Positions 23,730 to 30,788 of a stretch of DNA of 30,788 nt are shown here, piece after piece; position 1 is the first letter of the stretch; every line of letters starts with the position of its first letter. The position numbers and the translations under genes are program-made. Below the pieces are notes generated by a model that saw nothing but the letters and a program-made list of their open reading frames with translations, ran no database searches and had not been told where the DNA came from. This DNA is from CAZUDO01 sp964618895 (GTDB taxonomy: Bacteria > Desulfobacterota > Binatia > DP-6): contig CAZUDO010000071.1 of the NCBI GenBank assembly GCA_964618895.1, positions 1-30,788 of the forward strand, read 5' to 3'.

Positions 23730-24784
23730 CCTTCGGCCGCCGCCTCACGGCCGAAGGGCTCGCGACGGCACTGCTGCTGGCGGCCGTCGTGGGCTCGGGG
23801 ATCATGGGGGAGCGGCTCGCGGGCGGCAACGTTGCGCTCGCGCTGCTCGCCAATACGCTGGCGACGGGGGCCATGCTGGTGGTCCTGATCCTCACCTTCG
23901 GGCCCATCTCGGGCGCGCACATGAATCCGGCGGTGACGCTCGCGGCCGCTGCGCAGGGCGGGTTCGCGTGGCGCGAGGTCCCGGGCTACCTGGGTGCGCA
24001 GGTGGGCGGCGCCTTCGCCGGGGTCGCCCTTGCGGACCTGATGTTCGAGCTGCCGGCCTTCGCCCTGTCAAGGCACGCTCGTGCGGGGGCGGGGCAGCTC
24101 TTGAGCGAGTGCGTGGCGACCTTCGGGCTGCTCGCCGTCATCCGGACGTGCGCGCAGATCCGCTCCGGCGCCGTCCCCTACGCCGTCGGGGCGTACGTCA
24201 CAGCCGCCTACTGGTTCACGGCGTCCACGGCCTTCGCCAATCCCGCCGTCACGCTCGCCCGGTCGGTGACCGACACCTTCGCGGGCATCCGCCCGCTCGA
24301 TGTGCCGGGCTTCCTGGTCGCGCAGCTCGTCGGCGCGACGGCCGCCACGGCGCTCGTGCGCTGGCTTCTGCCGATGACTAGGGTGATCTTCGCCTGTGTC
24401 CACAACGCCGGCCGCTCACAGATGGCAGCGGCGCTCTTCAACGACCTCGCGGATCCGACCAAGGCCCAGGCGCTGTCGGCCGGCACCGAGCCGGCCGCGG
24501 GCGTGCACCCCGAGGTCGTGGACGTGATGCGCGAGGTGGGCATCGACCTGAGCGGAGCCCGCCCGCGCCTGCTCACGGACGAGCTGGCCGCCGGGGCCCA
24601 GCTCCTGGTCACCATGGGATGCGGCGATCGCTGCCCGGTTGTCCCCGGACTCCAGCGTGACGACTGGCCGCTCGCCGACCCGAAGGGCCAGCCGCGCGAG
24701 CACGTCCGGGCGATCCGCGACGAGATCGGCACGCGCGTGCAGGCGCTCCTCGCCCGCCACGACTGGCAACGGAGTCGCCGATGA
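23726..24784 (+). CDS. Aquaporin (AqpS-like)-arsenate reductase (LMW-PTP ArsC) fusion protein
   Basis: 352 residues from GTG 23726. Residues ~1-217 are a six-helix aquaporin with both pore motifs, HMNPAVT (67-69) and FANPAVTLAR (172-174). Residues ~219-345 are a thioredoxin-coupled arsenate reductase of the low-molecular-weight phosphatase fold. Its P-loop is ACVHNAGRSQMA (Cys224...Arg230), followed by two further redox cysteines in VTMGCGDRCP (Cys299, Cys303) and DDWPLADPKG with the acid Asp318. The junction is only a few residues (RWLLPMTRVIFAC). Arsenate would be reduced in the cytosol and the As(OH)3 would leave through the fused channel down its gradient. The fusion removes the need for an ArsB pump, none being seen nearby. 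Both halves look intact. Confidence 0.92.
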   Translation: MTFGRRLTAEGLATALLLAAVVGSGIMGERLAGGNVALALLANTLATGAMLVVLILTFGPISGAHMNPAVTLAAAAQGGFAWREVPGYLGAQVGGAFAGVALADLMFELPAFALSRHARAGAGQLLSECVATFGLLAVIRTCAQIRSGAVPYAVGAYVTAAYWFTASTAFANPAVTLARSVTDTFAGIRPLDVPGFLVAQLVGATAATALVRWLLPMTRVIFACVHNAGRSQMAAALFNDLADPTKAQALSAGTEPAAGVHPEVVDVMREVGIDLSGARPRLLTDELAAGAQLLVTMGCGDRCPVVPGLQRDDWPLADPKGQPREHVRAIRDEIGTRVQALLARHDWQRSRR

Positions 24785-24869
24785 AGGGGGAAGCGAGCCT
24801 GACGGATGCTGGCGTAGTCCACGCGGCGTGTCGCGCGTTGCGTCAGGTGGGGTTGGTCAGGAGTGCAGC

Positions 24870-24974
24870 ATGCTCGACGCCGCGTCGCAGGATGCGGTGG
24901 CGGTGGTGCGTATCGCGCGGCCGCCGGCTAACTCCATCGAACTCGCGCTGGCGACGGCGCTGGAGCGCGGTCCC
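24870..24974 (+). pseudogene. Enoyl-CoA hydratase/isomerase (crotonase), 5' fragment
   Basis: ATG 24870 has AGGAG 7 nt upstream and starts MLDAASQDAVAVVRIARPPA followed by NSIELALATALERG, the N-terminal strand and first helix of crotonases (the ARPPANS pattern). After about 35 codons the similarity stops and the frame continues into unrelated sequence to 25142. The matching C-terminal part lies 4 kb away at 29036-29257 on the same strand. The gene appears split by an insertion that also removed the middle ~130 codons. Confidence 0.72.
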
Positions 24975-25243
24975 GGCTTGGTTGACACCGTGGGAATCGA
25001 CTCTGCCCGAGCCGGCCGCTATGGACTTCCCGAGTCGGCTCGGGTACCGGTCGTACGTCGGGGTGGGGGTGCGGACGAGCGTGTTGGCGGGGGAGCAGTC
25101 GCTCGGCGGCTACGAGGGGCTGTGTCGTGGCTGCGACGATGACCGCCTAGCAGGAGCCTATCCGAGAAGTGTCCACTCGGACCCCGACTCGGGGGTGGCT
25201 TTTTGGTAGAGGATTCGCACGTCAGGTGAGAGCGGAGGGGCGG
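24975..25243. other. Left end of the inserted segment, no gene
   Basis: After the crotonase break no intact gene is found before the transposase stub. A 9-bp perfect inverted repeat (CCCGAGCCG at 25006-25014, CGGCTCGGG at 25036-25044) is present. The sequence around 25161-25200 (GAGAAGTGTCCACTCGGACC) looks like the outer end of an insertion sequence, but the partner end is not found, so this is tentative. Confidence 0.35.
25182..25204 (+). terminator. Short GC hairpin followed by T5, before the transposase stub
   Basis: CCCCG (25182-25186), loop ACT, CGGGG (25190-25194), then five T at 25200-25204. Insertion sequences often carry such a terminator near their end to block outside transcription. 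The stem is only 5 bp. Confidence 0.35.
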
Positions 25244-25501
25244 ATGGCGAAGACGTACCGTGCGTGGGAGCCCGAGCAGCGGTGGTGGCTGCTGCCGGCC
25301 GTGCAGGAGTTCGTGCCGCCGGGACACCTCGTCCACGTCCAAGAGTTGGTGCCCGCCGAGATTGATCTCTCGGCGATCCTGGCGGTGTACGACAAGGAGT
25401 GCGGTCAACCGGCCTATCGACCGGTGATGATGACCGCGAGTACCTCCCTAAGACGGAAAGAGCCGATGCTCATCGTGCGCGGCGTTGCTCGGACGGACTA
25501 G
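25244..25501 (+). mobile_element. Truncated IS transposase (IS1182-like, N-terminal stub)
   Basis: ATG 25244 follows GGAGGGGCGG. The product begins MAKTYRAWEPEQRWWLLPAV followed by QEFVPPGHLVH and IDLSAILAVYDKECGQPAYR then PVMMTA, which is the conserved N-terminus of IS1182/IS5-type transposases (about 63 residues). From about 25436 the match ends and 20 unrelated residues run to a stop, so the DDE catalytic part is missing. It is a dead remnant marking the left side of the inserted segment. Family name is from remembered patterns; the class (DDE transposase N-terminal domain) is firmer than the family. Confidence 0.75.
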
Positions 25502-25519
25502 GAGTTCCACAGAAATCCG

Positions 25520-26824
25520 ATGATCGACATCGCATATGTGCTGGCTGGGGCCTGGCTGTTTGGATGGGCTATTGTGGCATGGGACGGGATATTGCGGGAT
25601 AGGAAGCAAGTAACCCCGTACTTCATCGTAGTGCACTTCCTGCTGACCGGCCTGCCGGTTGTCCTCGACCTGCTCGTCGGAGAGCCAGAATACCGGCCTC
25701 AGCCAGGTTTCTATTCCGCCAATCAGGACCAGACGACGGCATTGGTGTATTGCGCGTACGTCTCGCTGTGTCCGGTTGTGTGGTGGGCGATGCGCCGGCC
25801 TTCCGGGCCACGGCAGCCCCCACGGGGACGGGCCGCCGGCCTTCCTGAGGCATTGGCCCTGGCCCCTTGGCGGCCGCTGTTTTGGCTCATGATCGTGAGT
25901 CCGGTGGCAGCGGTCGCCATGGCGCCGGCTCCCGTTTTGTACTTGCGGTATGCGGTCGTGCCGCTGAACGACGTCGGAGCCGCCGTGTCCGATCATCATC
26001 AGTTTATGACTCTTGCGACGACGCTGAGCACGCTAGGTGCCACGCTGCTTCTGGGAAGCCGTTCGCACCTACGGCCGCGACACTTGGTGATGTTGTGTCC
26101 GTGGCTGCTGCTGGCTTTCTGGCTGAACGGGAAACGAGTGATCGTGTTCGTCACCGTCGTGCTGATCGGGCTCTTGGTCTGGCACCGGCACCTGATCGCA
26201 CGCCGCGCGCTCGTCGCCGCCAGCGGCATCGTGATTGTGATCCTGACCGTCTTTACGGTCGCGTATCAAACCGGCTTACGAGGGGTCACCGTACGAGAGG
26301 CGTATGACAGCGCCAGGATCGATTTTGCGCGCGATAACGCGATCAAGATGCCAATCTACGCGGAGCTCCATCCCGAACGCATGCGGATTCTCGAGCGGCG
26401 GGGTGACTCATTGCTGTTCAATTTGACGCTGTTCGTGCCACGCGCGGTGTGGCCCGACAAGCCGCTTCCCTATGCGCAATATTTTACGTCGGCGATGCTC
26501 GGGACAGAGGCTCGCCTGTGGGGGTGGGCGATGACCACGACGTGGCTCGGCGAAGCGCTGTCGAATTTCGGCTGGTTCGGGCTTCTTCTCGGCCCGATCG
26601 CTTTGGGCATGATGGCTCGGGTGGCGGATAAGCAAGGGACCGCGCTCGTGAGCGCGTTGACGGTGTTGGTCGGCGCTCTGCTGATGGCGGTCCAGCTTGT
26701 CGCCTTCCTGCCGTTGTTTGTGGGTTGGCTTTTGGTAGTGTGGAAGACTGGAAGAGAAGTGCGGCGTCAGCGGCGTCCTGTGACGCACGCCCCGGCGGCG
26801 GCGGGGCCAGTCGGGACCTCATGA
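25520..26824 (+). CDS. Multi-pass membrane protein, O-antigen/oligosaccharide polymerase-like (Wzy-like)
   Basis: 434 residues from ATG 25520 (AGGAG lies 16 nt upstream, rather far). About ten hydrophobic segments are seen (for example IAYVLAGAWLFGWAIVAW, YFIVVHFLLTGLPVVLDLLV, LIGLLVWHRHLIARRALVAA). A large soluble loop (~270-340) includes FARDNAIKMPIYAELHPERM and FVPRAVWPDKPLPYAQYF. The WPDKP-containing loop is typical of repeat-unit polymerases of the O-antigen polymerase/EpsG kind. The gene is visibly lower in GC than its neighbours: 25561-25620 is 53% by my count, against about 70% elsewhere. This suggests recent acquisition. A glycoside-hydrolase-like gene follows by 43 nt. Confidence 0.7.
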   Translation: MIDIAYVLAGAWLFGWAIVAWDGILRDRKQVTPYFIVVHFLLTGLPVVLDLLVGEPEYRPQPGFYSANQDQTTALVYCAYVSLCPVVWWAMRRPSGPRQPPRGRAAGLPEALALAPWRPLFWLMIVSPVAAVAMAPAPVLYLRYAVVPLNDVGAAVSDHHQFMTLATTLSTLGATLLLGSRSHLRPRHLVMLCPWLLLAFWLNGKRVIVFVTVVLIGLLVWHRHLIARRALVAASGIVIVILTVFTVAYQTGLRGVTVREAYDSARIDFARDNAIKMPIYAELHPERMRILERRGDSLLFNLTLFVPRAVWPDKPLPYAQYFTSAMLGTEARLWGWAMTTTWLGEALSNFGWFGLLLGPIALGMMARVADKQGTALVSALTVLVGALLMAVQLVAFLPLFVGWLLVVWKTGREVRRQRRPVTHAPAAAGPVGTS

Positions 26825-26867
26825 CGCGTCCACGGCGCGTTCATGCACTCAGCTAGGCGAGTGCTGG

Positions 26868-29036
26868 GTGCCGGTCCTGCTCCTTGCCGCCGTCCTCTGG
26901 CGCGCCCCTGCTCCGATCACAGTTCCTCCCGGTGATATCCACCGCGTACTCCTGCCGCCTCTGGCAAGCCCGGCGCAGCTTGGCTTCGGCGCACGCCTGA
27001 ACTACTGGCGTCCGGCCGGTTCGACTTCCGCGTTGCGTGCGACGCTCAATGGAACCGTTCTGGGGCCGATGCGCGACCGGCGGACACCGCGCCTTGTCCA
27101 CGCTCGTGGCCTCCCCGGCTACGACTCGCGCGGTGGCCTCGCGCCGTTTCGGGCAGGTCTCTGGCGAGTGCCATTCGCGCCGCTCGCCGCAGGTGGCGCC
27201 TCTCTCGTGCTCGACGTCTCCGACCTGCTGCGCAGCGACGCAGCGAACGAGCTTGTGCTCGAGCATCCCGCCGTGGCAGGCCGTCAGGTGCCCGTCACTA
27301 TTGACGATCTCCGTCTCGAGCGCGGCCCGCCGGGCCGCGCGATCCGCGTCGTGCCGCCACCCGACTGGTCGCGGCCGCGGCTACAGTCGCCGCGTCCCCC
27401 AGGCTTCGAGGCACACGCGGCAGACGCCACAATGCTTTCCGTCTCGTGGGCGGGCAAGACGGTCGGCCTGCGCACCGCAGTCACAGGCGGGGTTCACGAA
27501 TGGAATCGGACGCTCGTCCTTCATCCCACGCACGTGGAGGTGCGCGACACGATCCGCAATCCCGGACAGGAAGCGATCGGGCTCCACATCCGCCACGCGC
27601 TCTTGACGGACGCCGAATGGATCCACCTGGCGGGACGCTCCGACGTCGCCGTCATCCAAGCATACGCGCCCTGGAATCCCACCGTCTTCACGCCGGTCGG
27701 CACGGCCGGCCTAGGCCTCGTGGCCGAGGACGACGTTCTTCGCCAGCAGCTCTACGTCGACTTCGACCCGGCCAACAGCACGGCGGGGTTCGGCACCGAT
27801 CTCTTCTGCCTCGGGCCCGGAGAGCGCCACACGCTAGTATGGAGCGTCTACCCCACGCGAACCGACAACTACTGGGACTTCATCAACACGGTCCGCGACG
27901 ACTGGGGTGTCAACAAGACAATCGCCGGCTCCTTCATCTGGTTCACGCCAGATGACACCTTGGCGATCCCCGAGGATCGCCTGCAGGCACGTTTGAAGCG
28001 CCAAGGGGTAGCGATCGCCGCTATGTCGGGAGGCTGGGTCGATCCGCGGCGCCCGGAACGCCCGCCGCTCATCGGGTTCGGCACCTACGTGCTGAGCGAC
28101 GTGTTCGCGGATTTCCGCGAACGCTTACGGGCAGCCATCGCGCGCCTGAAGGCGGCGCGGCCCGGCATCCGGTGCCTCGTCTACTTCGACGCGCAGCGCG
28201 ACAGCTGGCCGGACGCGGCGGAGCGCTACGCCGACAGTGTGTTCGTCGCGCCCGGCCAGAGTATTCGGAGCACGGACTTCGGCGGCGCGTTCTCCCGCTC
28301 GTGGGAGATGGTGCCCACGGTTGACAACAGCTACGGCCGGGCCCTCGCCGCCGTCCCGAGCGATATGGCTGCCTTGGGTGCCGACGGGCTCTACTGGGAT
28401 GAGATGGACGCAGTCGACTACGAGATGCCGCGGCTGACGGAGGGAATCTGGGACCACCGTACCTGCGAACTCGACGCCGGGGGAAGAGTAACCCGGCGCC
28501 TCGGCCTCACGAACCTGCTTAGCGATGCCGCAAAGCTCGCCTACGCGGACGGCCGCTTCGTCCTCGGCAACTCTCCACCTACGACCCGACGCTTCCAGGC
28601 GCGCCCGGACCTGCGTATGGTCGAGGCCCATCACGGCGCTGGCTGGGGGGTATTCGGACATCTCACTGATCCGCTCGGGTACATCGGCAAGCAGCGCACC
28701 GAATGGGGCGCCGTTCTCGAGTTGCTCGACGAGGGCCTGCTCGTCGCCGGCACCCGGCTCGATTACAGCTATGATGCGCCGGCCCGCATGTTTCCTTTCA
28801 CGCCCGAGTACATCCAGCCGGGTACGCTACGCGGCCGAGAGCGCATCCTGACGGTTCGCAGCGGCACGCATGGGTGGGTGCACGCGACGGGCGAAGTGAC
28901 CACGTTCCGTTACGACGCCTCGGGGCACGAACACCTCGCTCGTTGGCGTATCAAGCGTCGCGCCGGCGGCATCTTCGTGCGCGTCCGTTTGGCCCCGGGG
29001 GAGATGGCCGTGATCGAGCGGCGCGCAGGCTCCTGA
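26868..29036 (+). CDS. Glycoside-hydrolase-like protein (beta-sandwich plus TIM-barrel-like domain), probably exported
   Basis: 722 residues from GTG 26868. A short hydrophobic N-terminus (MPVLLLAAVLW) may be an incomplete or uncleaved signal; no better upstream start is found. Residues ~30-330 are mostly beta (carbohydrate-binding/galactose-mutarotase-like, e.g. TVGLRTAVTGGVHEWNRTLV). Residues ~370-640 look like a barrel with strands ending in acids: RCLVYFDAQRD (~437) and GADGLYWDEMDAVDYE (~503-518). The latter resembles the nucleophile strand of GH13/GH-D-like hydrolases. No exact family is recognised. Following a polymerase-like gene, it could trim or degrade the same polysaccharide. It ends at TGA 29034-29036. 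Confidence 0.6.
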   Translation: MPVLLLAAVLWRAPAPITVPPGDIHRVLLPPLASPAQLGFGARLNYWRPAGSTSALRATLNGTVLGPMRDRRTPRLVHARGLPGYDSRGGLAPFRAGLWRVPFAPLAAGGASLVLDVSDLLRSDAANELVLEHPAVAGRQVPVTIDDLRLERGPPGRAIRVVPPPDWSRPRLQSPRPPGFEAHAADATMLSVSWAGKTVGLRTAVTGGVHEWNRTLVLHPTHVEVRDTIRNPGQEAIGLHIRHALLTDAEWIHLAGRSDVAVIQAYAPWNPTVFTPVGTAGLGLVAEDDVLRQQLYVDFDPANSTAGFGTDLFCLGPGERHTLVWSVYPTRTDNYWDFINTVRDDWGVNKTIAGSFIWFTPDDTLAIPEDRLQARLKRQGVAIAAMSGGWVDPRRPERPPLIGFGTYVLSDVFADFRERLRAAIARLKAARPGIRCLVYFDAQRDSWPDAAERYADSVFVAPGQSIRSTDFGGAFSRSWEMVPTVDNSYGRALAAVPSDMAALGADGLYWDEMDAVDYEMPRLTEGIWDHRTCELDAGGRVTRRLGLTNLLSDAAKLAYADGRFVLGNSPPTTRRFQARPDLRMVEAHHGAGWGVFGHLTDPLGYIGKQRTEWGAVLELLDEGLLVAGTRLDYSYDAPARMFPFTPEYIQPGTLRGRERILTVRSGTHGWVHATGEVTTFRYDASGHEHLARWRIKRRAGGIFVRVRLAPGEMAVIERRAGS

Positions 29037-29257
29037 TGCCTGTGCTGAGCCGCTCCCGGCGAGCTCTGCCACGCGCGGTCGCCGTCGCGCGCGAGTTGGC
29101 CGCGCTCCCCCGCGGGGCGTACACGGGTATCAAGCGTCAGCTCCGGGCGCGCGCACTGGCCAGCAACGCCGACGTGATGGCGACGGGAGCCGACCTGTTG
29201 CTCGACGCGTGGCTCCGCGGAGACCGCGCCCGCCGCCACCAGTGTCCTTCGCGGTGA
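29036..29257 (+). pseudogene. Enoyl-CoA hydratase/isomerase (crotonase), 3' fragment
   Basis: The frame reads ALPRAVAVARELAALPRGAY followed by TGIKRQLRARAL and GADLLLDAWLRGDRARRHQ, which is the C-terminal helical region of crotonases (the LA.LPR.AY...KRQLR pattern). ATG 29036 overlaps the preceding TGA as TGATG, so it may be translated as 73 residues, but it lacks the active site. It is the other half of the gene begun at 24870. The junction lies about 29045-29065, where the crotonase similarity begins. Confidence 0.75.
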
Positions 29258-29279
29258 AGGGTAGAGCGGGACGCGGCGG

Positions 29280-29894
29280 CTACCGCGCCCAGAGCTCCTT
29301 CAGGCGCGCATCCCGCCCGCACCCGGTGCGGTAGAACTTGTACCGGATCGGATTCTTCTCGTAGTACTTCTGGTGGTACTCCTCCGCCGGCGTGAACTCC
29401 GCCGCCGCTACGATCTCGGTCACGATCGGGCCCGGGAGCCGGTACGCGTCCTCGAGGGCCTTCTTCGACGCCTCGGCCGCGCGCTGCTGGGCGGCGTCGT
29501 GGAAGAAGATCGCACTGCGATACTGGCTGCCCTGGTCGCAGAACTGCCGGTTCGGCGTGACGGGATCGATGTTGTGCCAGAACACGTGGAGGAGCTGCTC
29601 GTAGGTGACGCGCGCCGGGTCGTACACGATCTGGATGGCCTCGGCGTGGCCGGTGCCACCCGCCGACACCTCCTCGTAGGTCGGTTTCTTGGCATGGCCG
29701 CCGGTGTAGCCGACGGTCGTCGAGACCACGCCGCTCAGGGTGTCGAACGGCGGCTGCATGCACCAGAAGCAGCCGCCGGCGAAGGTCGCGGTCGCGCTGG
29801 CGGTGCGGGCCGGGACACTATCGGTCGCCCCCGCCGGCGGGCCGGCCGCCAGGACGATCGCCACGAGGAGGAGCGGACGAATGTAGATGGTCAT
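29280..29894 (-). CDS. msrA: Exported peptide methionine-(S)-S-oxide reductase
   Basis: 204 residues from ATG 29894 (the frame extends to 29993 but reads Pro/Arg-rich). The N-terminus MTIYIRPLLLVAIVLAAGPP followed by AGATDS is a signal peptide, so it acts in the periplasm. The catalytic motif is GGCFWCMQPPFD (Cys42, with a second Cys45 in place of Gly), then VGYTGGHAKKPTYEEVSAGG, TGHAEAIQIVYDP and FCDQGSQYRSAIF. The GCFWC type differs from the cytosolic GCFWG MsrA at 14672. Its reductant in the periplasm is not visible here. A weak 5-bp hairpin (29272-29287) separates it from the convergent crotonase fragment. Confidence 0.92.
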   Translation of the reverse strand: MTIYIRPLLLVAIVLAAGPPAGATDSVPARTASATATFAGGCFWCMQPPFDTLSGVVSTTVGYTGGHAKKPTYEEVSAGGTGHAEAIQIVYDPARVTYEQLLHVFWHNIDPVTPNRQFCDQGSQYRSAIFFHDAAQQRAAEASKKALEDAYRLPGPIVTEIVAAAEFTPAEEYHQKYYEKNPIRYKFYRTGCGRDARLKELWAR

Positions 29895-30020
29895 GGTGGA
29901 CTCTGATGCCGGACCGCGCGAGCCGGTGTCGCCAGGTGGAACGCCGAGCATGCCGCGGCCCGCCCGGGTCGGCAAGGGTGCCGGCTTGACCATGGTCCGC
30001 CGTTAGTATTCCGTAGTGAC

Positions 30021-30266
30021 ATGCAGAGGAAGCTCGTCCAGGTCGGCAGCTCGCTGGCGGTAACCCTGCCGGCCGAGGTCGTCAAGGAATTCAAGCTCAA
30101 GAAGGGGCAGGCGGTCGAGGTGTCGGTACATCCCAGCACCGGGGCGGTGACCATCCGGTCCGGTGTCCGTCACTTCGAGGACGGAAGGGTCACCGAACGC
30201 TATCGTCGGGGCGTTGCCGCGTTGCTCGAGCGGCGGGCATCGCTCTACCGTCAGCTCGCGAAGTGA
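30021..30266 (+). CDS. AbrB/SpoVT-type antitoxin
   Basis: 81 residues from ATG 30021. The swapped-hairpin DNA-binding domain is MQRKLVQVGSSLAVTLPAEV followed by VKEFKLKKGQAVEVSV, and the C-terminal helical tail (VTERYRRGVAALLERRASLY) is the expected toxin-binding part. No Shine-Dalgarno is seen. TTGACC at 29986-29991 and TAGTAT at 30004-30009 are promoter-like but only 12 bp apart. The gene overlaps the Doc-type toxin gene as GTGA (30263-30266). An AbrB antitoxin is usually paired with MazF or PIN toxins, so this pairing is unusual. Confidence 0.85.
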   Translation: MQRKLVQVGSSLAVTLPAEVVKEFKLKKGQAVEVSVHPSTGAVTIRSGVRHFEDGRVTERYRRGVAALLERRASLYRQLAK

Positions 30267-30652
30267 TTCTCTACCTGTCGATCGAGCAGGTCCTCGAACT
30301 CCACCGCGCCCAACTCGAGCACTTCGGTGGTCGCGGCGGCGTACGGGATCGGGGTGCGCTCGAGGCCGCCGTCGCGCGTCCGGCAGCGACGTTCGACGGC
30401 GAAGACCTCTATCCCGATCTCGCCGCCAAGGCCGCCGCGCTGATGGAGTCGCTGGTGATGAACCATCCGTTCGCCGACGGAAACAAGCGCGTCGGCATCG
30501 CGGCGGCCGAGTTGTTCGTCCTTGTGAACGGCAACGCGCTGGCTGCGACCGATGCCGAGCTGGAAGAGGTGACGCTGGCGTTGGCCCGCGGCGAAGTGGA
30601 CGTGCTGTCCCTCACCATCTGGCTCCGCCAGCGGACGGTCCGGGGGGACTGA
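30263..30652 (+). CDS. doc: Doc-type Fic-domain toxin
   Basis: 129 residues from GTG 30263, overlapping the antitoxin stop by 4 nt. The Fic core HPFADGNKRVG (His68, Asp72, Asn74, Lys75, Arg76) is of the Doc kind (H-x-F-x-D-x-N-K-R), not the AMP-transferring GNGR kind. Doc phosphorylates elongation factor EF-Tu at the cost of ATP. The N-terminal YLSIEQVLELHRAQLEHFGG and GVRDRGALEAAVARP are typical of Doc. All motif residues are intact, so it should be active when the antitoxin is lost. Confidence 0.93.
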   Translation: MILYLSIEQVLELHRAQLEHFGGRGGVRDRGALEAAVARPAATFDGEDLYPDLAAKAAALMESLVMNHPFADGNKRVGIAAAELFVLVNGNALAATDAELEEVTLALARGEVDVLSLTIWLRQRTVRGD

Positions 30653-30788
30653 GAGTGTGAGCAGGAATCGATGTCCCCGGCAGGCCGCGACGCGTGCGTG
30701 AGCGTGACCTCTCCGGCGGCGTGGGACGGTCGTCCCTGCCGTGACCCGGTGCGACCGCGGGGCGCGGCCGGTCGTCAGCGTGGCCGGC

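Noticed and set aside
30653..30788. Open frame from ATG 30671 to the window end
   Set aside because: Only about 39 codons, without a ribosome site or recognisable pattern.

Overview
The window is about 31 kb of very GC-rich DNA. Most genes are clearly above 65% GC, with frequent GTG starts and several 4-nt GTGA stop/start overlaps. The secreted protein with Thr-rich linkers and 'CGNGI..GE.CDDGN' cysteine-rich modules points to an uncultured, environmental Gram-negative of the old deltaproteobacterial type. So do the outer-membrane barrel ending in Phe, the class III CoA-transferase, the amidohydrolase and the ferritin-like diiron protein. Candidatus Binatota/Binatia is my best guess; this is inference from gene style, not from a marker gene. 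No rRNA, tRNA or CRISPR array was seen.

Layout. 1-2300 (minus) is a decayed accessory locus: the N-terminal part of a UvrD-type helicase running off the window, an overlapping RadC-family protein, and an HsdM methyltransferase relic lacking its SAM motif. The relic abuts a truncated CbiX-like chelatase gene. A small divergent XRE-type HTH gene follows. 2742-7746 (minus) is the most striking block: ECF sigma factor, soluble protein with two HxxxCxxC motifs, membrane-anchored CHAT (caspase-like) protease fused to TolB-like and NTF2-like domains, and an outer-membrane barrel coupled to it by a GTGA overlap. Divergent from it, 7966-12066 encodes a large secreted protein with 14 FG-GAP-like repeats.

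12140-15528 holds a vapBC toxin-antitoxin pair with an inverted-repeat operator, a hypothetical gene plus amidohydrolase, and a cytosolic msrA with a small overlapping ORF. 15544-18822 is a deoxysugar cassette: SDR, Gmd and a divergent ColD-like 3-dehydratase in which the PLP lysine is replaced by His. Together they suggest a GDP-3,6-dideoxyhexose (colitose-type) route. The cassette ends at a 24-bp direct repeat next to a broken SGNH-hydrolase fragment. 18933-23217 has a CoA-transferase, a diiron protein, a small exported protein and a membrane class III nucleotide cyclase. 23313-24784 is an arsenic operon: arsR followed by an aquaporin fused to a thioredoxin-type arsenate reductase.

24870-29257 is an enoyl-CoA hydratase gene split in two. 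Its first ~35 codons and last ~65 codons flank about 4 kb of lower-GC DNA carrying an IS transposase stub, a polysaccharide polymerase-like membrane protein and a glycoside-hydrolase-like protein. The window closes with an exported MsrA (minus) and an AbrB-antitoxin/Doc-toxin pair.

Functional themes: surface polysaccharide (deoxysugar cassette, polymerase, hydrolase), envelope or stress signalling (sigma/CHAT block, cyclase), oxidative and arsenic defence (two MsrAs, AqpS-ArsC), toxin-antitoxin pairs, and repeated signs of recombination at cassette edges. Some junctions could be assembly artefacts.
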